Shown: positions 1-11,284, counted from the first letter of the stretch. The stretch: 64,000 bases of DNA from Algoriphagus sp. NG3 (GCF_034119865.1 NZ_CP139421.1:5682501-5746500); one strand, 5' to 3'. Made by a program: numbers and translations. The notes: generated by a model not told the origin, from the letters alone.

Positions 1-144
1 ATAGTCCAAGAGCGGGATGGATGGACTATCCGCACAGCGGATAGGAAGCCATCAGCACATTATGAGCACACAGTAGCGATATTTGAAGATAGAACAGAAG
101 TGTTAACCTCTCATAAATACATAGAAGAGAATTTTAAATTCTAA
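1..144 (+). CDS. map: Methionine aminopeptidase, C-terminal fragment (cut by window edge)
   Basis: Only the last 47 residues are inside the window. They contain the SAHYEHTVA segment, which in type I methionine aminopeptidases carries a metal-ligand Glu just before the C-terminus. The enzyme removes the initiator Met from nascent proteins in the cytoplasm. The stop codon is separated from the infA start by one base, so the two are co-transcribed. The order map-infA-rpmJ-rpsM is a standard end of the spc/alpha ribosomal operons, which supports the call despite the short fragment. Confidence 0.85.
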   Translation: MVQERDGWTIRTADRKPSAHYEHTVAIFEDRTEVLTSHKYIEENFKF

Positions 145-145
145 T

Positions 146-364
146 ATGGCCAAGCAAACATCAATAGAGCAAGACGGTACCATCAAGGAAGCATTGTCTA
201 ATGCGATGTTCAAAGTGGAACTGGAGAATGGACATCAGCTGATCGCCCATATATCCGGTAAGATGAGGATGAATTATATAAAGATCCTTCCTGGTGATCG
301 AGTAAAACTGGAACTGTCTCCCTATGATCTAAGTAAAGGCAGAATTGTATATCGATATAAATAA
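146..364 (+). CDS. infA: Translation initiation factor IF-1
   Basis: This 72-residue protein is a single S1-type OB-fold, the usual length for IF-1. It binds the A site of the 30S subunit during initiation and helps IF-2 and IF-3 select the initiator tRNA. The family features are visible: an N-terminal [10 protein letters not shown] stretch, the [17 protein letters not shown] strand pair, and a [18 protein letters not shown] segment near the C-terminus. It starts one base after the map stop codon and is followed seven bases later by rpmJ, inside the ribosomal protein operon. Confidence 0.97.
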   Translation: MAKQTSIEQDGTIKEALSNAMFKVELENGHQLIAHISGKMRMNYIKILPGDRVKLELSPYDLSKGRIVYRYK

Positions 365-371
365 GACTGAG

Positions 372-488
372 ATGAAAGTAAAAACATCCATCAAAAAAAG
401 AAGTGCTGACTGCAAGCTAATCCGTAGAAAAGGGGTTTTGTATGTCATCAATAAGAAGAATCCTAAGTTTAAACAAAGACAAGGTTAA
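372..488 (+). CDS. rpmJ: 50S ribosomal protein L36, zinc-less form
   Basis: This 38-codon gene begins [15 protein letters not shown] and ends NPKFKQRQG, which matches L36 over its whole length. L36 is the smallest large-subunit protein and sits near the 23S rRNA domains around the peptidyl transferase region. The classical zinc ribbon needs three Cys and one His. Here only Cys14 remains; the other three ligand positions are Ser11, Asn27 and Phe33 or its neighbour. This is therefore the C-minus form, which does not bind zinc and is common in Bacteroidota. It lies between infA and rpsM, three bases before the rpsM start. Confidence 0.95.
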   Translation: MKVKTSIKKRSADCKLIRRKGVLYVINKKNPKFKQRQG

Positions 489-491
489 ATT

Positions 492-869
492 ATGGCTAGA
501 ATTGCAGGTGTAGATATACCAGACAATAAGCGTGGCGTAATCGGACTTACCTATATCTTCGGAATAGGCAACTCTGCAGCCAAAGCTATCCTGACCAAGG
601 CCGGTATCTCTTTCGATAAAAAAGCAGGTGAGTGGGATGACGATGAGTCAACTGCTATCCGTAATATTATTGCTGAAGAGTTCAGAACCGAAGGTGTATT
701 AAAGTCAGAGATCCAATTGAACATCAAGCGACTACAAGATATCGGTTGCTATAGAGGTTTGAGACACAGAAAAGGACTTCCGGTTCGTGGTCAACATACC
801 AAGAACAACGCCAGAACAAGGAAGGGTAAGAGAAAAACAGTTGCTAACAAAAAGAAGGCAACTAAATAA
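492..869 (+). CDS. rpsM: 30S ribosomal protein S13
   Basis: A 125-residue protein of normal S13 length. The N-terminus [15 protein letters not shown], the helix-hairpin-helix segment [14 protein letters not shown], and the [19 protein letters not shown] stretch are family signatures. S13 sits in the head of the small subunit and contacts the P-site tRNA and the L5 bridge. The Lys/Arg-rich tail after residue 105 reaches towards the tRNA. It lies between rpmJ and rpsK with short gaps, as in the canonical operon. Confidence 0.98.
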   Translation: MARIAGVDIPDNKRGVIGLTYIFGIGNSAAKAILTKAGISFDKKAGEWDDDESTAIRNIIAEEFRTEGVLKSEIQLNIKRLQDIGCYRGLRHRKGLPVRGQHTKNNARTRKGKRKTVANKKKATK

Positions 870-884
870 AACCTGATTTAGATT

Positions 885-1283
885 ATGGCTCAGAAAAGAA
901 ACGATAAAGCAAAGGGTAAAAAAAGAGTAGTAAAGGTTGAGGCTGTAGGCCAAGCTCATATCAGAGCGTCCTTCAACAACATCATTATCTCTCTTACCAA
1001 CAATGCAGGTCAAGTAATATCTTGGGCTTCTGCCGGTAAAATGGGGTTCAGAGGTTCTAAGAAAAATACTCCTTACGCAGCGCAGATGGCCGCACAGAAC
1101 TGTGGACAGGTAGCATACGACTTAGGTTTGAGAAAAATCGAAGTGTTTGTAAAAGGTCCGGGATCTGGTCGTGAATCAGCGATCAGAACATTGCAAAATG
1201 TAGGATTGGACGTGACTACGATCATCGATGTGACTCCAATGCCACACAATGGCTGTCGTCCTCCTAAGCGTAGAAGAGTTTAA
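885..1283 (+). CDS. rpsK: 30S ribosomal protein S11
   Basis: A 132-residue protein of usual S11 length. Recognisable stretches are [34 protein letters not shown] and the C-terminal [18 protein letters not shown], the last being almost invariant in bacteria. S11 lies on the platform of the 30S subunit, near the mRNA exit and the Shine-Dalgarno helix region. The gene starts 15 bases after rpsM and ends 18 bases before rpsD. An overlapping long frame from 1249 into rpsD is a shadow. Confidence 0.98.
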   Translation: MAQKRNDKAKGKKRVVKVEAVGQAHIRASFNNIIISLTNNAGQVISWASAGKMGFRGSKKNTPYAAQMAAQNCGQVAYDLGLRKIEVFVKGPGSGRESAIRTLQNVGLDVTTIIDVTPMPHNGCRPPKRRRV

Positions 1284-1301
1284 TCATAAAATTGTAATAC
1301 A

Positions 1302-1907
1302 ATGGCTAGATATACAGGTCCTAAATCAAAGATTGCCAGAAAATTTGGCGAAGCTATTGAGGGACATAGCAAAGCACTTGCAAAGAAAAACTATCCTCCA
1401 GGCATGCATGGTAGAGGTAGAAGAAAAAAGCAGTCGGAATACGCAATCCAGCTTGCTGAGAAGCAAAAAGCAAAATACATCTACGGAGTATTGGAGAGAC
1501 AATTCGCGAAGATGTTTGATATTGCTTCCAGAAAAACTGGAATCACCGGGGAGAACCTTCTTCAGCTTCTAGAAGCTAGATTGGACAACACGGTATATAG
1601 ATTGGGAATATCCCCTACCAGAAGAGGTGCCAGACAATTGGTTTCTCACAAGCATGTGCTTGTAAACGGTGAGGTGGTAAATATTCCTTCGTTTACACTT
1701 AAGCCAGGTGATGTAGTTTCTGTAAGAGAAAGATCAAAGTCTCTAGAAGCGATCACCAGTAGCTTAGCTGGTAGAGGTGCTAATAAATATTCCTGGTTAG
1801 AGTGGGATGGCACTTCATTGACCGGCAAATTCGTCAGTGTTCCAGGTAGAGATGATATTCCTGAGAATGTCAAGGAGCAACTCATTGTCGAACTTTACTC
1901 TAAGTAA
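1302..1907 (+). CDS. rpsD: 30S ribosomal protein S4
   Basis: This 201-residue S4 has the N-terminal [15 protein letters not shown] segment, the [25 protein letters not shown] region, and an S4 RNA-binding domain around residues 90-155 ([20 protein letters not shown]). S4 nucleates 30S assembly on the 5' domain of 16S rRNA and in some bacteria represses its own operon. The zinc-binding Cys cluster seen near the N-terminus of some S4 proteins is absent, so this is a C-minus type. It precedes rpoA in the usual alpha operon order. Confidence 0.98.
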   Translation: MARYTGPKSKIARKFGEAIEGHSKALAKKNYPPGMHGRGRRKKQSEYAIQLAEKQKAKYIYGVLERQFAKMFDIASRKTGITGENLLQLLEARLDNTVYRLGISPTRRGARQLVSHKHVLVNGEVVNIPSFTLKPGDVVSVRERSKSLEAITSSLAGRGANKYSWLEWDGTSLTGKFVSVPGRDDIPENVKEQLIVELYSK

Positions 1908-1946
1908 TATTTTACTATTTTCAGCTTTTAAAAAAGAACGAGATAT

Positions 1947-2936
1947 ATGTCCATACTAGCATTTCAAATGCCCGAGAAAGTGGTGATGGAAAAAGCCGAT
2001 GATTTTCATGGCTTATTCACTTTCAAACCACTCGAAAAAGGCTATGGAGTTACAATCGGTAACGCCCTGAGAAGAATTTTGCTTTCTTCCTTGGAAGGTT
2101 ATGCCATCACTGCCATCAAAATACCTGGTGTAGTGCATGAGTTTTCGACCATCGAAGGTGTGGTTGAAGACGTTACAGATATTATTTTGAACTTAAAGCA
2201 GGTGAGATTCAAGAAAGTGCATGAAGCATTTGACGGAAAAATCACTGTTGAGATTAAAAATCAGTCTGTATTCACTGCAGGGGACATTGCTAAGTTCACT
2301 TCTTCTTTCGAAATCCTCAATCCTGAGTTGGTGATCTGTCATATTGACGAGAGCAAAAACTTCGAGATTGAACTTACGATGGAAAAAGGAAGAGGGTATC
2401 TACCAGCTGAAGAATCCAAACCAAAAGAGCAGATTTTCGGTACCATCGCTATTGACGCCATATTCACGCCTATTAAAAACGTGAAATACAGTGTTGAAAA
2501 TACGCGTGTAGAGCAGAAAACTGACTTCGAAAAGTTGATCATGGAAGTTTCCACAGATGGCTCTATCCACCCGGAGAAAGCTCTTCAGGAATCCGCCAGA
2601 ATCCTTATCCAGCACTTTATGTTGTTCTCTGACCAGACTATGGTCCTTGATTCTACTGGAGTAGCGGAGCCGGAGCCAATTGACGAAGAATTCTTGCACA
2701 TGAGAAAGCTTCTTAAGACTTCATTGGCTGATCTTGACCTTTCGGTAAGAGCTTTCAATTGTCTTAAAGCTGCAGACGTGAAAACTTTGGGTGACCTTGC
2801 CAAACTTGAAATTTCGGATATGATGAAATTCAGAAACTTCGGTAAGAAATCCCTGGCAGAACTGGAGCAACTTATCCAAGAAAAGAGCCTGACCTTCGGG
2901 ATGGATATTTCTAAGTATAAACTTGATGAAGAATAA
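1947..2936 (+). CDS. rpoA: DNA-directed RNA polymerase subunit alpha
   Basis: A 329-residue alpha subunit. The N-terminal dimerisation and assembly domain (about 1-235) includes [25 protein letters not shown], whose GNALRR motif is nearly invariant. The C-terminal domain (about 255-320) carries the helix-hairpin-helix segments [20 protein letters not shown] and [12 protein letters not shown] that bind UP-element DNA and activators. Two alpha subunits scaffold assembly of beta and beta' in the polymerase core. The gene is followed 6 bases later by rplQ, the standard order. Confidence 0.98.
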   Translation: MSILAFQMPEKVVMEKADDFHGLFTFKPLEKGYGVTIGNALRRILLSSLEGYAITAIKIPGVVHEFSTIEGVVEDVTDIILNLKQVRFKKVHEAFDGKITVEIKNQSVFTAGDIAKFTSSFEILNPELVICHIDESKNFEIELTMEKGRGYLPAEESKPKEQIFGTIAIDAIFTPIKNVKYSVENTRVEQKTDFEKLIMEVSTDGSIHPEKALQESARILIQHFMLFSDQTMVLDSTGVAEPEPIDEEFLHMRKLLKTSLADLDLSVRAFNCLKAADVKTLGDLAKLEISDMMKFRNFGKKSLAELEQLIQEKSLTFGMDISKYKLDEE

Positions 2937-2942
2937 ATAATA

Positions 2943-3503
2943 ATGAGACACGGTAAGAAATTTAACCACCTTGGAAGGAAGGCCGCTCATAGAAAAGCAA
3001 TGCTTTCTAATATGGCAACTTCGCTGATTCTTCACAAGCGTATCTCAACAACGCTTGCCAAGGCAAAAGAATTGAAGAAGTATTTGGAGCCACTGGTGAC
3101 AAGAGCTAAAGAAGATACTACGCATAACAGACGTATGGCTTTCGCTTATTTGAAAAATAAGGAAGCTATCATCGAACTTTTCGGTGAGGTAATATCCAAA
3201 GTAGCTACTCGTCCAGGAGGATATACAAGAATAATCAAAACTGGATTTAGATTAGGTGACAACGCAGAAATGTGTATCATCGAATTGGTGGACTTCAACG
3301 AATTGATGTTGAAAGACGCTCAGCCAGCTAAGAAAACTACCAGAAGATCCCGTAGAGGAGGAGCTTCTAAAGCTTCGGCTTCCACTGAAGCCCCTGCTTC
3401 TACTGCTGCGGCAGCTGAAGAGGTGCCTGCAAAGGATGCTGAGGAGCCTAAGGCACCAGAAGCTTCTGCGGATTCTGCTGAAGAAGAAACTGACAACAAA
3501 TAA
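2943..3503 (+). CDS. rplQ: 50S ribosomal protein L17 with long acidic C-terminal tail
   Basis: Residues 1-120 are a standard L17: [20 protein letters not shown], then [17 protein letters not shown], then the [20 protein letters not shown] stretch. L17 sits near the polypeptide exit of the 50S subunit. The protein is 186 residues, about 60 more than in E. coli. The extra part after residue 125 starts basic ([11 protein letters not shown]) and then becomes an Ala/Glu/Pro/Ser-rich low-complexity tail. Similar tails are common in Bacteroidota L17 proteins; their job is not known to me. This is the last gene of the ribosomal operon and is followed by a terminator. Confidence 0.96.
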   Translation: MRHGKKFNHLGRKAAHRKAMLSNMATSLILHKRISTTLAKAKELKKYLEPLVTRAKEDTTHNRRMAFAYLKNKEAIIELFGEVISKVATRPGGYTRIIKTGFRLGDNAEMCIIELVDFNELMLKDAQPAKKTTRRSRRGGASKASASTEAPASTAAAAEEVPAKDAEEPKAPEASADSAEEETDNK

Positions 3504-3528
3504 GTTGGTCGGTGGAATAGCACTAGTG

Positions 3529-3560
3529 AAAGGATTGGACATTTGTTCAATCCTTTTTTT
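3529..3560 (+). terminator. Rho-independent terminator after rplQ
   Basis: The stem AAAGGATTG pairs with CAATCCTTT and extends by G-T, A-T and C-G pairs to about 12 bp around a four-base loop. A run of seven T follows. It closes the ribosomal protein operon 25 bases after rplQ and lies before the separate carA promoter. Confidence 0.9.
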
Positions 3561-3572
3561 ATACCCTTTTCA

Positions 3573-3605
3573 TTTATCTTCCTTCCCAATAAATATTTAA
3601 CTTTG
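3573..3605 (+). promoter_or_regulatory. Bacteroidota-type promoter of carA
   Basis: TAACTTTG at 3598-3605 is an exact match to the -7 consensus TAnnTTTG of Bacteroidota. A TTTA at 3573-3576, 21 bases upstream, is one mismatch from the -33 TTTG element. The ATG of carA is at 3623, so the predicted leader is very short. The position right after the rplQ terminator fits a new transcription unit. Confidence 0.6.
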
Positions 3606-3622
3606 GGCAATTATCTAGCAAA

Positions 3623-6023
<2,401 letters not shown>

Positions 6024-6050
6024 AAAGCATCCTCGGAAAGATATGTTATT

Positions 6051-6083
6051 AAGGCAGTTCACTTGGTGAGCTGCCTTTTTTTT
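6051..6083 (+). terminator. Rho-independent terminator after eno
   Basis: AAGGCAGTTCAC pairs with GTGAGCTGCCTT (12 bp with one G-T pair) around a three-base loop, and a run of T follows. It is 27 bases past the eno stop codon. Confidence 0.92.
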
Positions 6084-6124
6084 GCATCATTTTTGTACCT
6101 TGGCTTCTATTAATTTCCTTTCCT

Positions 6125-6412
6125 ATGAGCAACTATCTTAAGTACACGAAAAGCTTTTACTTTCTTGGAATCGTTTTCTTTCTGGCTTGGATGATTTTTA
6201 TAGATTCTAATAATGTAGTAAACCAAGTGAAATTGAGTAATAAACTGGGGCAACTGGAGGATCAAAAAGAGTTTTATCTAGATAGAAAAGAAAAAATCAA
6301 GACTGAAAGGGAAGAATTGATGAGTAATCCAGAACTCTTGGAGAAGTTTGCCCGTGAAAAGTACTTAATGAAAAAAAACACTGAAGACCTGTATGTCATC
6401 GTTAAAAAGTAA
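6125..6412 (+). CDS. Septum formation initiator family protein (FtsB/DivIC-like)
   Basis: A 95-residue single-pass membrane protein. Residues 1-11 are cytoplasmic, residues 12-30 form one transmembrane helix (FLGIVFFLAWMIFI), and residues 40-75 are a coiled coil (KLGQLEDQKEFYLDRKEKIKTEREEL). The C-terminal LEKFAREKYLMKKNTEDLYVI segment is the DivIC/FtsB signature; members of this family act with FtsL and FtsQ at the division septum. The enolase neighbour is also a widespread context for ftsB. The end overlaps the next gene by 20 bases. Confidence 0.85.
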   Translation: MSNYLKYTKSFYFLGIVFFLAWMIFIDSNNVVNQVKLSNKLGQLEDQKEFYLDRKEKIKTEREELMSNPELLEKFAREKYLMKKNTEDLYVIVKK

Positions 6413-6944
6413 ATACCTTCTTCTATTTTTTCTTGCTTTTGTATCGTTTCAAACATCCTTATATGCTCAACGCGAGATTTATGACGGGGATTCGATTCCT
6501 TTAAAGGAGCGACTATACTATGGAGGGAATTTTGGGATGCAGTTTGGTACAGTTACGCTGATTGATTTCTCTCCTTTAGTAGGGGTTATGATCACACCTA
6601 AGTTCTCTTCGGGTGTTGGTATTACCTATCAATATTTCAACGATAAGCGGTACATCGGAGGGGAAACCTCCTCCTATGGTGGTAGGCTATTCAGCCGCTA
6701 CAATATTTTCCCAAATATTTTCGCCCATGTAGAATATGAGTCAATTAATTTTGACAATTATAATCTCCGAACGGATCAATTTGAAAGAATCTGGTCCAAT
6801 GCGCTCTTCCTTGGAGGGGGATATTTCGCTCCATTTGGTTCTAGGGGAGGGGCTAATTTCACTTTTCTCTACAATGTTCTACATGACAACTTACGTTCAC
6901 CTTATGGTGAACCTTATGTGATCCGTGTGGGTTTTGTGCTGTAG
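6393..6944 (+). CDS. Putative outer-membrane beta-barrel protein, function unknown
   Basis: A 183-residue protein that I cannot assign to a named family. It has a signal peptide (about 1-25, ending SLYAQ), then alternating polar/apolar strands rich in Gly, Tyr and Phe (YYGGNFGMQFGTVTLIDFSPL, RLFSRYNIFPNIFAHVEYE), and ends RVGFVL. This pattern suggests a small outer-membrane barrel. The ATG lies inside the end of the FtsB-like gene (20-base overlap), so the two are probably translated from one message. A cell-envelope role is inferred from context only. Confidence 0.7.
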   Translation: MSSLKSKYLLLFFLAFVSFQTSLYAQREIYDGDSIPLKERLYYGGNFGMQFGTVTLIDFSPLVGVMITPKFSSGVGITYQYFNDKRYIGGETSSYGGRLFSRYNIFPNIFAHVEYESINFDNYNLRTDQFERIWSNALFLGGGYFAPFGSRGGANFTFLYNVLHDNLRSPYGEPYVIRVGFVL

Positions 6945-6962
6945 ATACATTCAACGTTTTTC

Positions 6963-7811
6963 ATGGAATCTTTTATTTCAAAATTATATAAGGCGCATCA
7001 AGATTGCTCGGAATGCCCTTCACCCAAGGTAATTCAACAATTTTTCGAAGATGTCCTGGGATTACTGTTCCCGGAGCATACTGTGGAGAAAATATGGGAT
7101 AAGTCACAAATAGAGGCTAATCTAATACGATTAGAGGATGATCTTTCTTCTATTCTGGAGCGGAATCCTCACCTTCATAGCGGTATGGGATCTAAGTTGG
7201 CAAGTGTTTTCTTTCAGCACCTTGAACAGGTTTTTGATTACATTCATCAGGATGTAGATGCAATGTTTGAAGGAGATCCTGCCGCCAAAAGCAGAACTGA
7301 AATCCTGCGGAGTTACCCCGGGTTTTATGCGATTTCGGCTTACAGAATAGCTCATTCACTGCATGTGCTGGGAGTGAAACTCATCCCGAGGATGATTACC
7401 GAATACGCCCATAGCAGGACGGGGATAGATATACATCCAGGTGCAACAATCGGTCAGTACTTCTGCATAGATCACGGGACTGGGGTGGTGATCGGAGAGA
7501 CTACTTCCATAGGCTCACATGTGAAGATCTATCAAGGGGTGACATTAGGTGCTTTGAGTGTTGACAAAGCTGATGCGGATAGTAAAAGACACCCCACAAT
7601 TGAAGATGATGTAGTGATCTACTCTGGAGCTACTATTTTGGGAGGCAATACAGTCATAGGAAGAGGAAGTGTGATAGGAGGGAACGTATGGTTGACCAAA
7701 AGTGTGGCACCTAAAAGTAAGGTTTACTACCAAACGCAAATGTACCATGCGGATTCAGCTGTGACTGATATGTATGTATTCAAAAACGACCAAGACGAAC
7801 TGAGTCATTAG
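6963..7811 (+). CDS. cysE: Serine O-acetyltransferase (CysE/EpsC type)
   Basis: A 282-residue protein. An alpha-helical N-terminal domain (about 1-140) is followed by left-handed beta-helix hexapeptide repeats (about 150-260). Typical motifs are [37 protein letters not shown] and [20 protein letters not shown]. The His/Asp of the IDHGTG segment are catalytic in this family. It transfers acetyl from acetyl-CoA to L-serine to make O-acetylserine, the substrate of the cysM product encoded 78 bases downstream. The N-terminal part is longer than in some CysE proteins, as in the EpsC subgroup. Confidence 0.93.
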   Translation: MESFISKLYKAHQDCSECPSPKVIQQFFEDVLGLLFPEHTVEKIWDKSQIEANLIRLEDDLSSILERNPHLHSGMGSKLASVFFQHLEQVFDYIHQDVDAMFEGDPAAKSRTEILRSYPGFYAISAYRIAHSLHVLGVKLIPRMITEYAHSRTGIDIHPGATIGQYFCIDHGTGVVIGETTSIGSHVKIYQGVTLGALSVDKADADSKRHPTIEDDVVIYSGATILGGNTVIGRGSVIGGNVWLTKSVAPKSKVYYQTQMYHADSAVTDMYVFKNDQDELSH

Positions 7812-7889
7812 AATGTGGTGTTCACTTGGAGATTTTTCCGCTTGTGAAAAGATTCGTTTTTTGATTTTCCGCTTATTAATATTGAACCC

Positions 7890-8765
7890 ATGAAGCTATT
7901 TGAACTTATAGGGAATACACCATTGGTGCAGTTGGAACATATCCCGGTAAATCCAGCGGTTAAGATTTTTTGTAAACTGGAAGGTCAAAACCCAGGCGGG
8001 AGTGTAAAGGACAGGGCAGCATACAATATGCTCAAAAGTGCTATGGATCGCGGTGAAATCAATCCCGGGGATAAACTTGTAGAAGCCACTAGTGGGAACA
8101 CAGGAATAGCTCTGGCTATGGTTGCAAAGGTTTTGGGCTTGGAGATGACCTTGATCATGCCTGATAACTCCACTAAAGAGCGGGTAGTCTCTATGGAAGC
8201 TTATGGTGCAAAGGTGATTTTGACTCCTGCGGCTGATACCATTGAGTATTCCAGAACCCTTGCTGAACAGATGAACACGGAAGGTTATTTTATGCTCGAT
8301 CAGTTTGGCAATCCGGATAATTACCTGGCTCATTATAAGACCACCGGGCCGGAAATATGGGAGGATACCGACGGCAAGATCACACATTTTGTATCTGCTA
8401 TGGGAACTACAGGTACGATCATGGGGGTTTCCAAATACCTAAAAGAGAGAAATCCTGATATACAGATCGTAGGGACACAGCCTACCGACGGATCCAGTAT
8501 CCCGGGAATCAGAAGATGGTCAAAGGAGTTTTTACCGAAGATTTTTGACCCAAGCCGTGTGGATCAGGTGATAGATGTGAGCCAGAATCAGGCTACAGAA
8601 ATGACCAGAAGGATGGCCAAAGAGGAGGGCATACTGGCAGGTATGAGTAGCGGAGGGGCATTGCACGCCGCAATCGAGCTTTCCAAAACCTTGAAGGAAG
8701 GGGTGATTGTATGCATTACCTGCGACAGGGGGGACAGGTATTTGAGCTCAGACCTATTTGGTTGA
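7890..8765 (+). CDS. cysM: Cysteine synthase B (O-acetylserine sulfhydrylase)
   Basis: A 291-residue fold-type II PLP enzyme. Lys40 in GGSVKDRAA is the expected PLP Schiff-base lysine. The TSGNTG loop binds the substrate carboxylate, GTTGT binds the phosphate, and GTQPTDGSSIPGIRRW and the terminal RGDRYLSSDLF match the CysM branch. It joins O-acetylserine with sulfide to form L-cysteine. It is directly downstream of the serine acetyltransferase, so the pair makes the last two steps of cysteine synthesis. The end lacks the extra C-terminal segment of many CysK proteins. Confidence 0.93.
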   Translation: MKLFELIGNTPLVQLEHIPVNPAVKIFCKLEGQNPGGSVKDRAAYNMLKSAMDRGEINPGDKLVEATSGNTGIALAMVAKVLGLEMTLIMPDNSTKERVVSMEAYGAKVILTPAADTIEYSRTLAEQMNTEGYFMLDQFGNPDNYLAHYKTTGPEIWEDTDGKITHFVSAMGTTGTIMGVSKYLKERNPDIQIVGTQPTDGSSIPGIRRWSKEFLPKIFDPSRVDQVIDVSQNQATEMTRRMAKEEGILAGMSSGGALHAAIELSKTLKEGVIVCITCDRGDRYLSSDLFG

Positions 8766-8979
8766 CACCCCTAGGAATGATTTGCCCTGATTGAGGTACG
8801 AATGCTATAGAATGGTTGACAGCTGTTTTTTTGTCATTGTTAAATATATTTTGATTTCCCCCTTTACTGTATTTAAAAGTCGATTTAGTGGGCATTAGCC
8901 TGTTTTAATAGCATATAGTTTACTTGGGCAGCTGGTTTGCACTAATTCTTTTGAACCTAATTGACAGGTTTGAATTTGA

Positions 8980-9537
8980 ATGACTAAACCAACTATAGCC
9001 ATGAACTCTATAAACAAGAACCAAGAAGAACATACTAGGGAAGACCTAAGAGGATCAGAAGCTGTGGAAAAAATCCGTAGTCTGATCGATAAGTCTGGCT
9101 CATGCTTTTTTGTGACCTCCACCAGCCTGAATAATTCCCACAAATCACGCCCCATGTCAGTACAGAAAACTGATGAGGCAGGAAACATCTGGTTTCTGAG
9201 TGCCAAAGACAGCATGAAGAACATGGAAATCGTAGCCGACACTGATGTGACCTTATATTTTCAAGGATCATCTTATTCCGACTTTCTGGAGCTTAATGGC
9301 CATGCCGTGATCTCTTATGATAGGGATAAAATCGAAGAACTTTGGGACCCTACAGTGAAAGCATGGTTTACAGAAGGAAAAGACGATCCAAGAATATCCG
9401 TGATCCAATTTATTCCGGACAGCGGATATTATTGGGACAATAAGCATGGAAATGCGGTGGCGGGTATCAAGGTGTTGATCAGCGCAATTGCAGGAAAAAC
9501 AATGGATGATTCCATTGAAGGAACTTTAAACGTGTAG
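8980..9537 (+). CDS. Pyridoxamine 5'-phosphate oxidase-like / general stress protein 26 family
   Basis: A 185-residue cytoplasmic protein with a split-barrel flavin-binding-type fold. SCFFVTSTSLNNSHKSRPMS, GNIWFLSAKDSMKN and VTLYFQGSSYSDFLELNGHA are family features, followed by LWDPTVKAWFTEGKDDPR and a YYWDNKHGN segment. Members are related to general stress protein 26 and bind flavin or heme; the substrate is not predictable. The start at 8980 is an ATG, but ATG 9001 is also possible because neither has a clear ribosome binding site. The gene is alone, with about 215 bases of AT-rich DNA before it and a terminator after it. Confidence 0.85.
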   Translation: MTKPTIAMNSINKNQEEHTREDLRGSEAVEKIRSLIDKSGSCFFVTSTSLNNSHKSRPMSVQKTDEAGNIWFLSAKDSMKNMEIVADTDVTLYFQGSSYSDFLELNGHAVISYDRDKIEELWDPTVKAWFTEGKDDPRISVIQFIPDSGYYWDNKHGNAVAGIKVLISAIAGKTMDDSIEGTLNV

Positions 9538-9559
9538 TTGGGGCACTTTAAAGTTCATA

Positions 9560-9590
9560 GGTGATCCGGATTCTGGATCACCTTTTTTTA
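9560..9590. terminator. Rho-independent terminator after the stress-protein gene
   Basis: GGTGATCC pairs with GGATCACC around a seven-base loop and is followed by seven T. It lies between the gene ending at 9537 and the convergent gene ending at 9666, so it may serve both directions, although only the plus side has the T run. Confidence 0.85.
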
Positions 9591-9665
9591 TATCCTCAGT
9601 TTCTATTGAAATAGTCATTTACCCCGAGGGGCAGCCCACCTATAGTGGCAATAAACCGATCAAGT

Positions 9666-10769
9666 CTATATCCTGAAGAATATTTTTTTCTTGTAGAGAA
9701 AATAGCACAAATACCACATCGCTCCCCACGTTAACAATGCGGTTATTACTTTCACAGAATGCTCACCAATACCAAGCGGAGCAAATATTCCTGAACTGAA
9801 GATCCCCACAAAGCCGAAGAGCCAGTGATGTGCCAGAACCTCTGCAAAAAGGTAAATGAAGATAGAGTTCATGCCGACCACGATGATGGGGAAAACCCAG
9901 GCTTGACTTTTCTTGACATCCACCAGCCAGTAGAAGAATGCCAGTGTCAAGATAGCCCAACCGCCGGATGCAAAGCTGAAGGCGGTTGTCGCTATGCGCT
10001 TAACAATAGGAGTGATTCCCGTAAAATCCAGTCCATAACCTATCACTAGAAAGGTAATTCCAGAGACTATTAATGCTTTAATTTTTGCAGCATCTCTTTT
10101 AGAAGAAAGCAGCAGATTGCCGCATATAGCTCCCCAGATGGTATGCGCTGCTGTGGGGATGCAATTGATCGCTACCCAGCCGCCGTTGTTGATTTTGCCC
10201 ATTAAAAGCATATCGGTATAGTTTCCGAAGTTGGTTCCATGCTCATAGGGTACTTCGGGATTATATAGACGATACATGATTTCTGTCAAGAGCAATAATC
10301 CCATAGAAACTCCCAATTGCACTTTCCAAGACTGTCTAATCAACAGGAAGGTGACAAGGATGGTAAAGGAAAGTTGGGTCAGTACGTTCCAAAGCTCAAA
10401 AACCACCTCACCTGAATACACACAGTGGAGACCTGTGCCGAAAAGAAAAAGCAATAAACATCTCTTTAAGATATGCTTTCTGACTTTCTTTCTATCTCCT
10501 GAATCTGCCATTCTTTTATTCAGTGAAAATGGCATCGCTACCCCCACGATAAACATGAAAAAAGGCTGGATCAAATCCCAGAATCTCAATCCATTCCAAG
10601 GATGGTGAGTAAACTGCATGAAAAACGCATTAGCTAAACTTCTTTCGGTACTAGCTTCCAAAAATGATTCATAGATCAGTGCAGCCTCGGCGATCAAGAG
10701 GCACATCGTAAGTCCCCGATAAACATCCAGTGAAACAAGGCGGTTTTGGATTGGGCTTATTGCTCTCAT
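9666..10769 (-). CDS. Acyltransferase-like membrane protein (COG4299/DUF5009, NagX/HGSNAT type)
   Basis: A 367-residue protein with about ten transmembrane segments. The opening RLVSLDVYRGLTMCLLI, the FMQFTHHPWNGLRFWDLIQPFFMFIVGVAM segment and the PTAAHTIWGAICGNLL segment are typical of the family related to heparan-alpha-glucosaminide N-acetyltransferase. By analogy it may acetylate a sugar across the inner membrane, but no substrate can be read. I chose the ATG at 10769 because an AGGA motif precedes it. A TTG at 10802 would extend it by 11 residues and overlap the upstream VOC gene. It is the last gene of a minus-strand run starting at cbpA. Confidence 0.85.
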   Translation of the reverse strand: MRAISPIQNRLVSLDVYRGLTMCLLIAEAALIYESFLEASTERSLANAFFMQFTHHPWNGLRFWDLIQPFFMFIVGVAMPFSLNKRMADSGDRKKVRKHILKRCLLLFLFGTGLHCVYSGEVVFELWNVLTQLSFTILVTFLLIRQSWKVQLGVSMGLLLLTEIMYRLYNPEVPYEHGTNFGNYTDMLLMGKINNGGWVAINCIPTAAHTIWGAICGNLLLSSKRDAAKIKALIVSGITFLVIGYGLDFTGITPIVKRIATTAFSFASGGWAILTLAFFYWLVDVKKSQAWVFPIIVVGMNSIFIYLFAEVLAHHWLFGFVGIFSSGIFAPLGIGEHSVKVITALLTWGAMWYLCYFLYKKKIFFRI

Positions 10770-10785
10770 TTGATCCTGCTGATAA

Positions 10786-11277
10786 CTATCGGTGCTGATC
10801 AAACAAGATCATATTGCCATCAGGATCTTTTAACATAAAGCTGGCAGGGCCTGAAGAGGCTTCGTCAGCCTGATTTATGATTTCTATTTCTTGGTTTTTT
10901 AGCTTTTCTTGGATTTTTCGGATATCATCGAAATCAGGGGTTTCCTGTGCATTTTCATCCCATCCTGGATTGAAGGTCAGAATATTTCCTTCAAACATCC
11001 CTTGAAATAACCCAATCAATGCATTTTCATTTTTCATGATGAAGTAGTTGCTTTCTATGGCTCCTCCAAAAACTTCAAACCCTAAAGCCTCATAGAATTC
11101 CTTTGATTCTTCCAGGTTCTTGACACTCAGGCTGACTGAAAAAGCTCCAAGTTTTATGTTTTCCTGTGGTTTAAGTTCTGGCTTTTGATTCTCGGAAGGT
11201 GAGAAGTAGGAATGTACGAAAAACCCCACGCTAAAGGAAATGGATATGGCTGTAGCTAGTGTGTAAAACCTGTTCAT
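10786..11277 (-). CDS. VOC (glyoxalase/bleomycin resistance) superfamily protein with N-terminal membrane anchor
   Basis: A 163-residue protein. Residues 1-26 are hydrophobic (FYTLATAISISFSVGFFVHSY) and probably an anchor or uncleaved signal, which is unusual for this fold. The remainder is a VOC domain: KLGAFSVSLSVKNLEESKEFYEALGF at the start and SFMLKDPDGNMILFDQHR at the end. VOC proteins are metal-dependent lyases, dioxygenases or binding proteins; the substrate is unknown here. It lies between the DinB-like gene (7-base gap) and the acyltransferase-like gene. Confidence 0.85.
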   Translation of the reverse strand: MNRFYTLATAISISFSVGFFVHSYFSPSENQKPELKPQENIKLGAFSVSLSVKNLEESKEFYEALGFEVFGGAIESNYFIMKNENALIGLFQGMFEGNILTFNPGWDENAQETPDFDDIRKIQEKLKNQEIEIINQADEASSGPASFMLKDPDGNMILFDQHR

Positions 11278-11284
11278 GATATGG

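Noticed and set aside
3252..3610. Minus-strand reading frames across the rplQ tail.
   Set aside because: They mirror the low-complexity Ala/Glu/Ser tail of L17 and have no promoter or family match.
8821..8979. Possible promoter or small gene before the stress-protein gene.
   Set aside because: TTTG and TATATTTT-like elements exist but with wrong spacing (about 13 bases), and no small reading frame is convincing.
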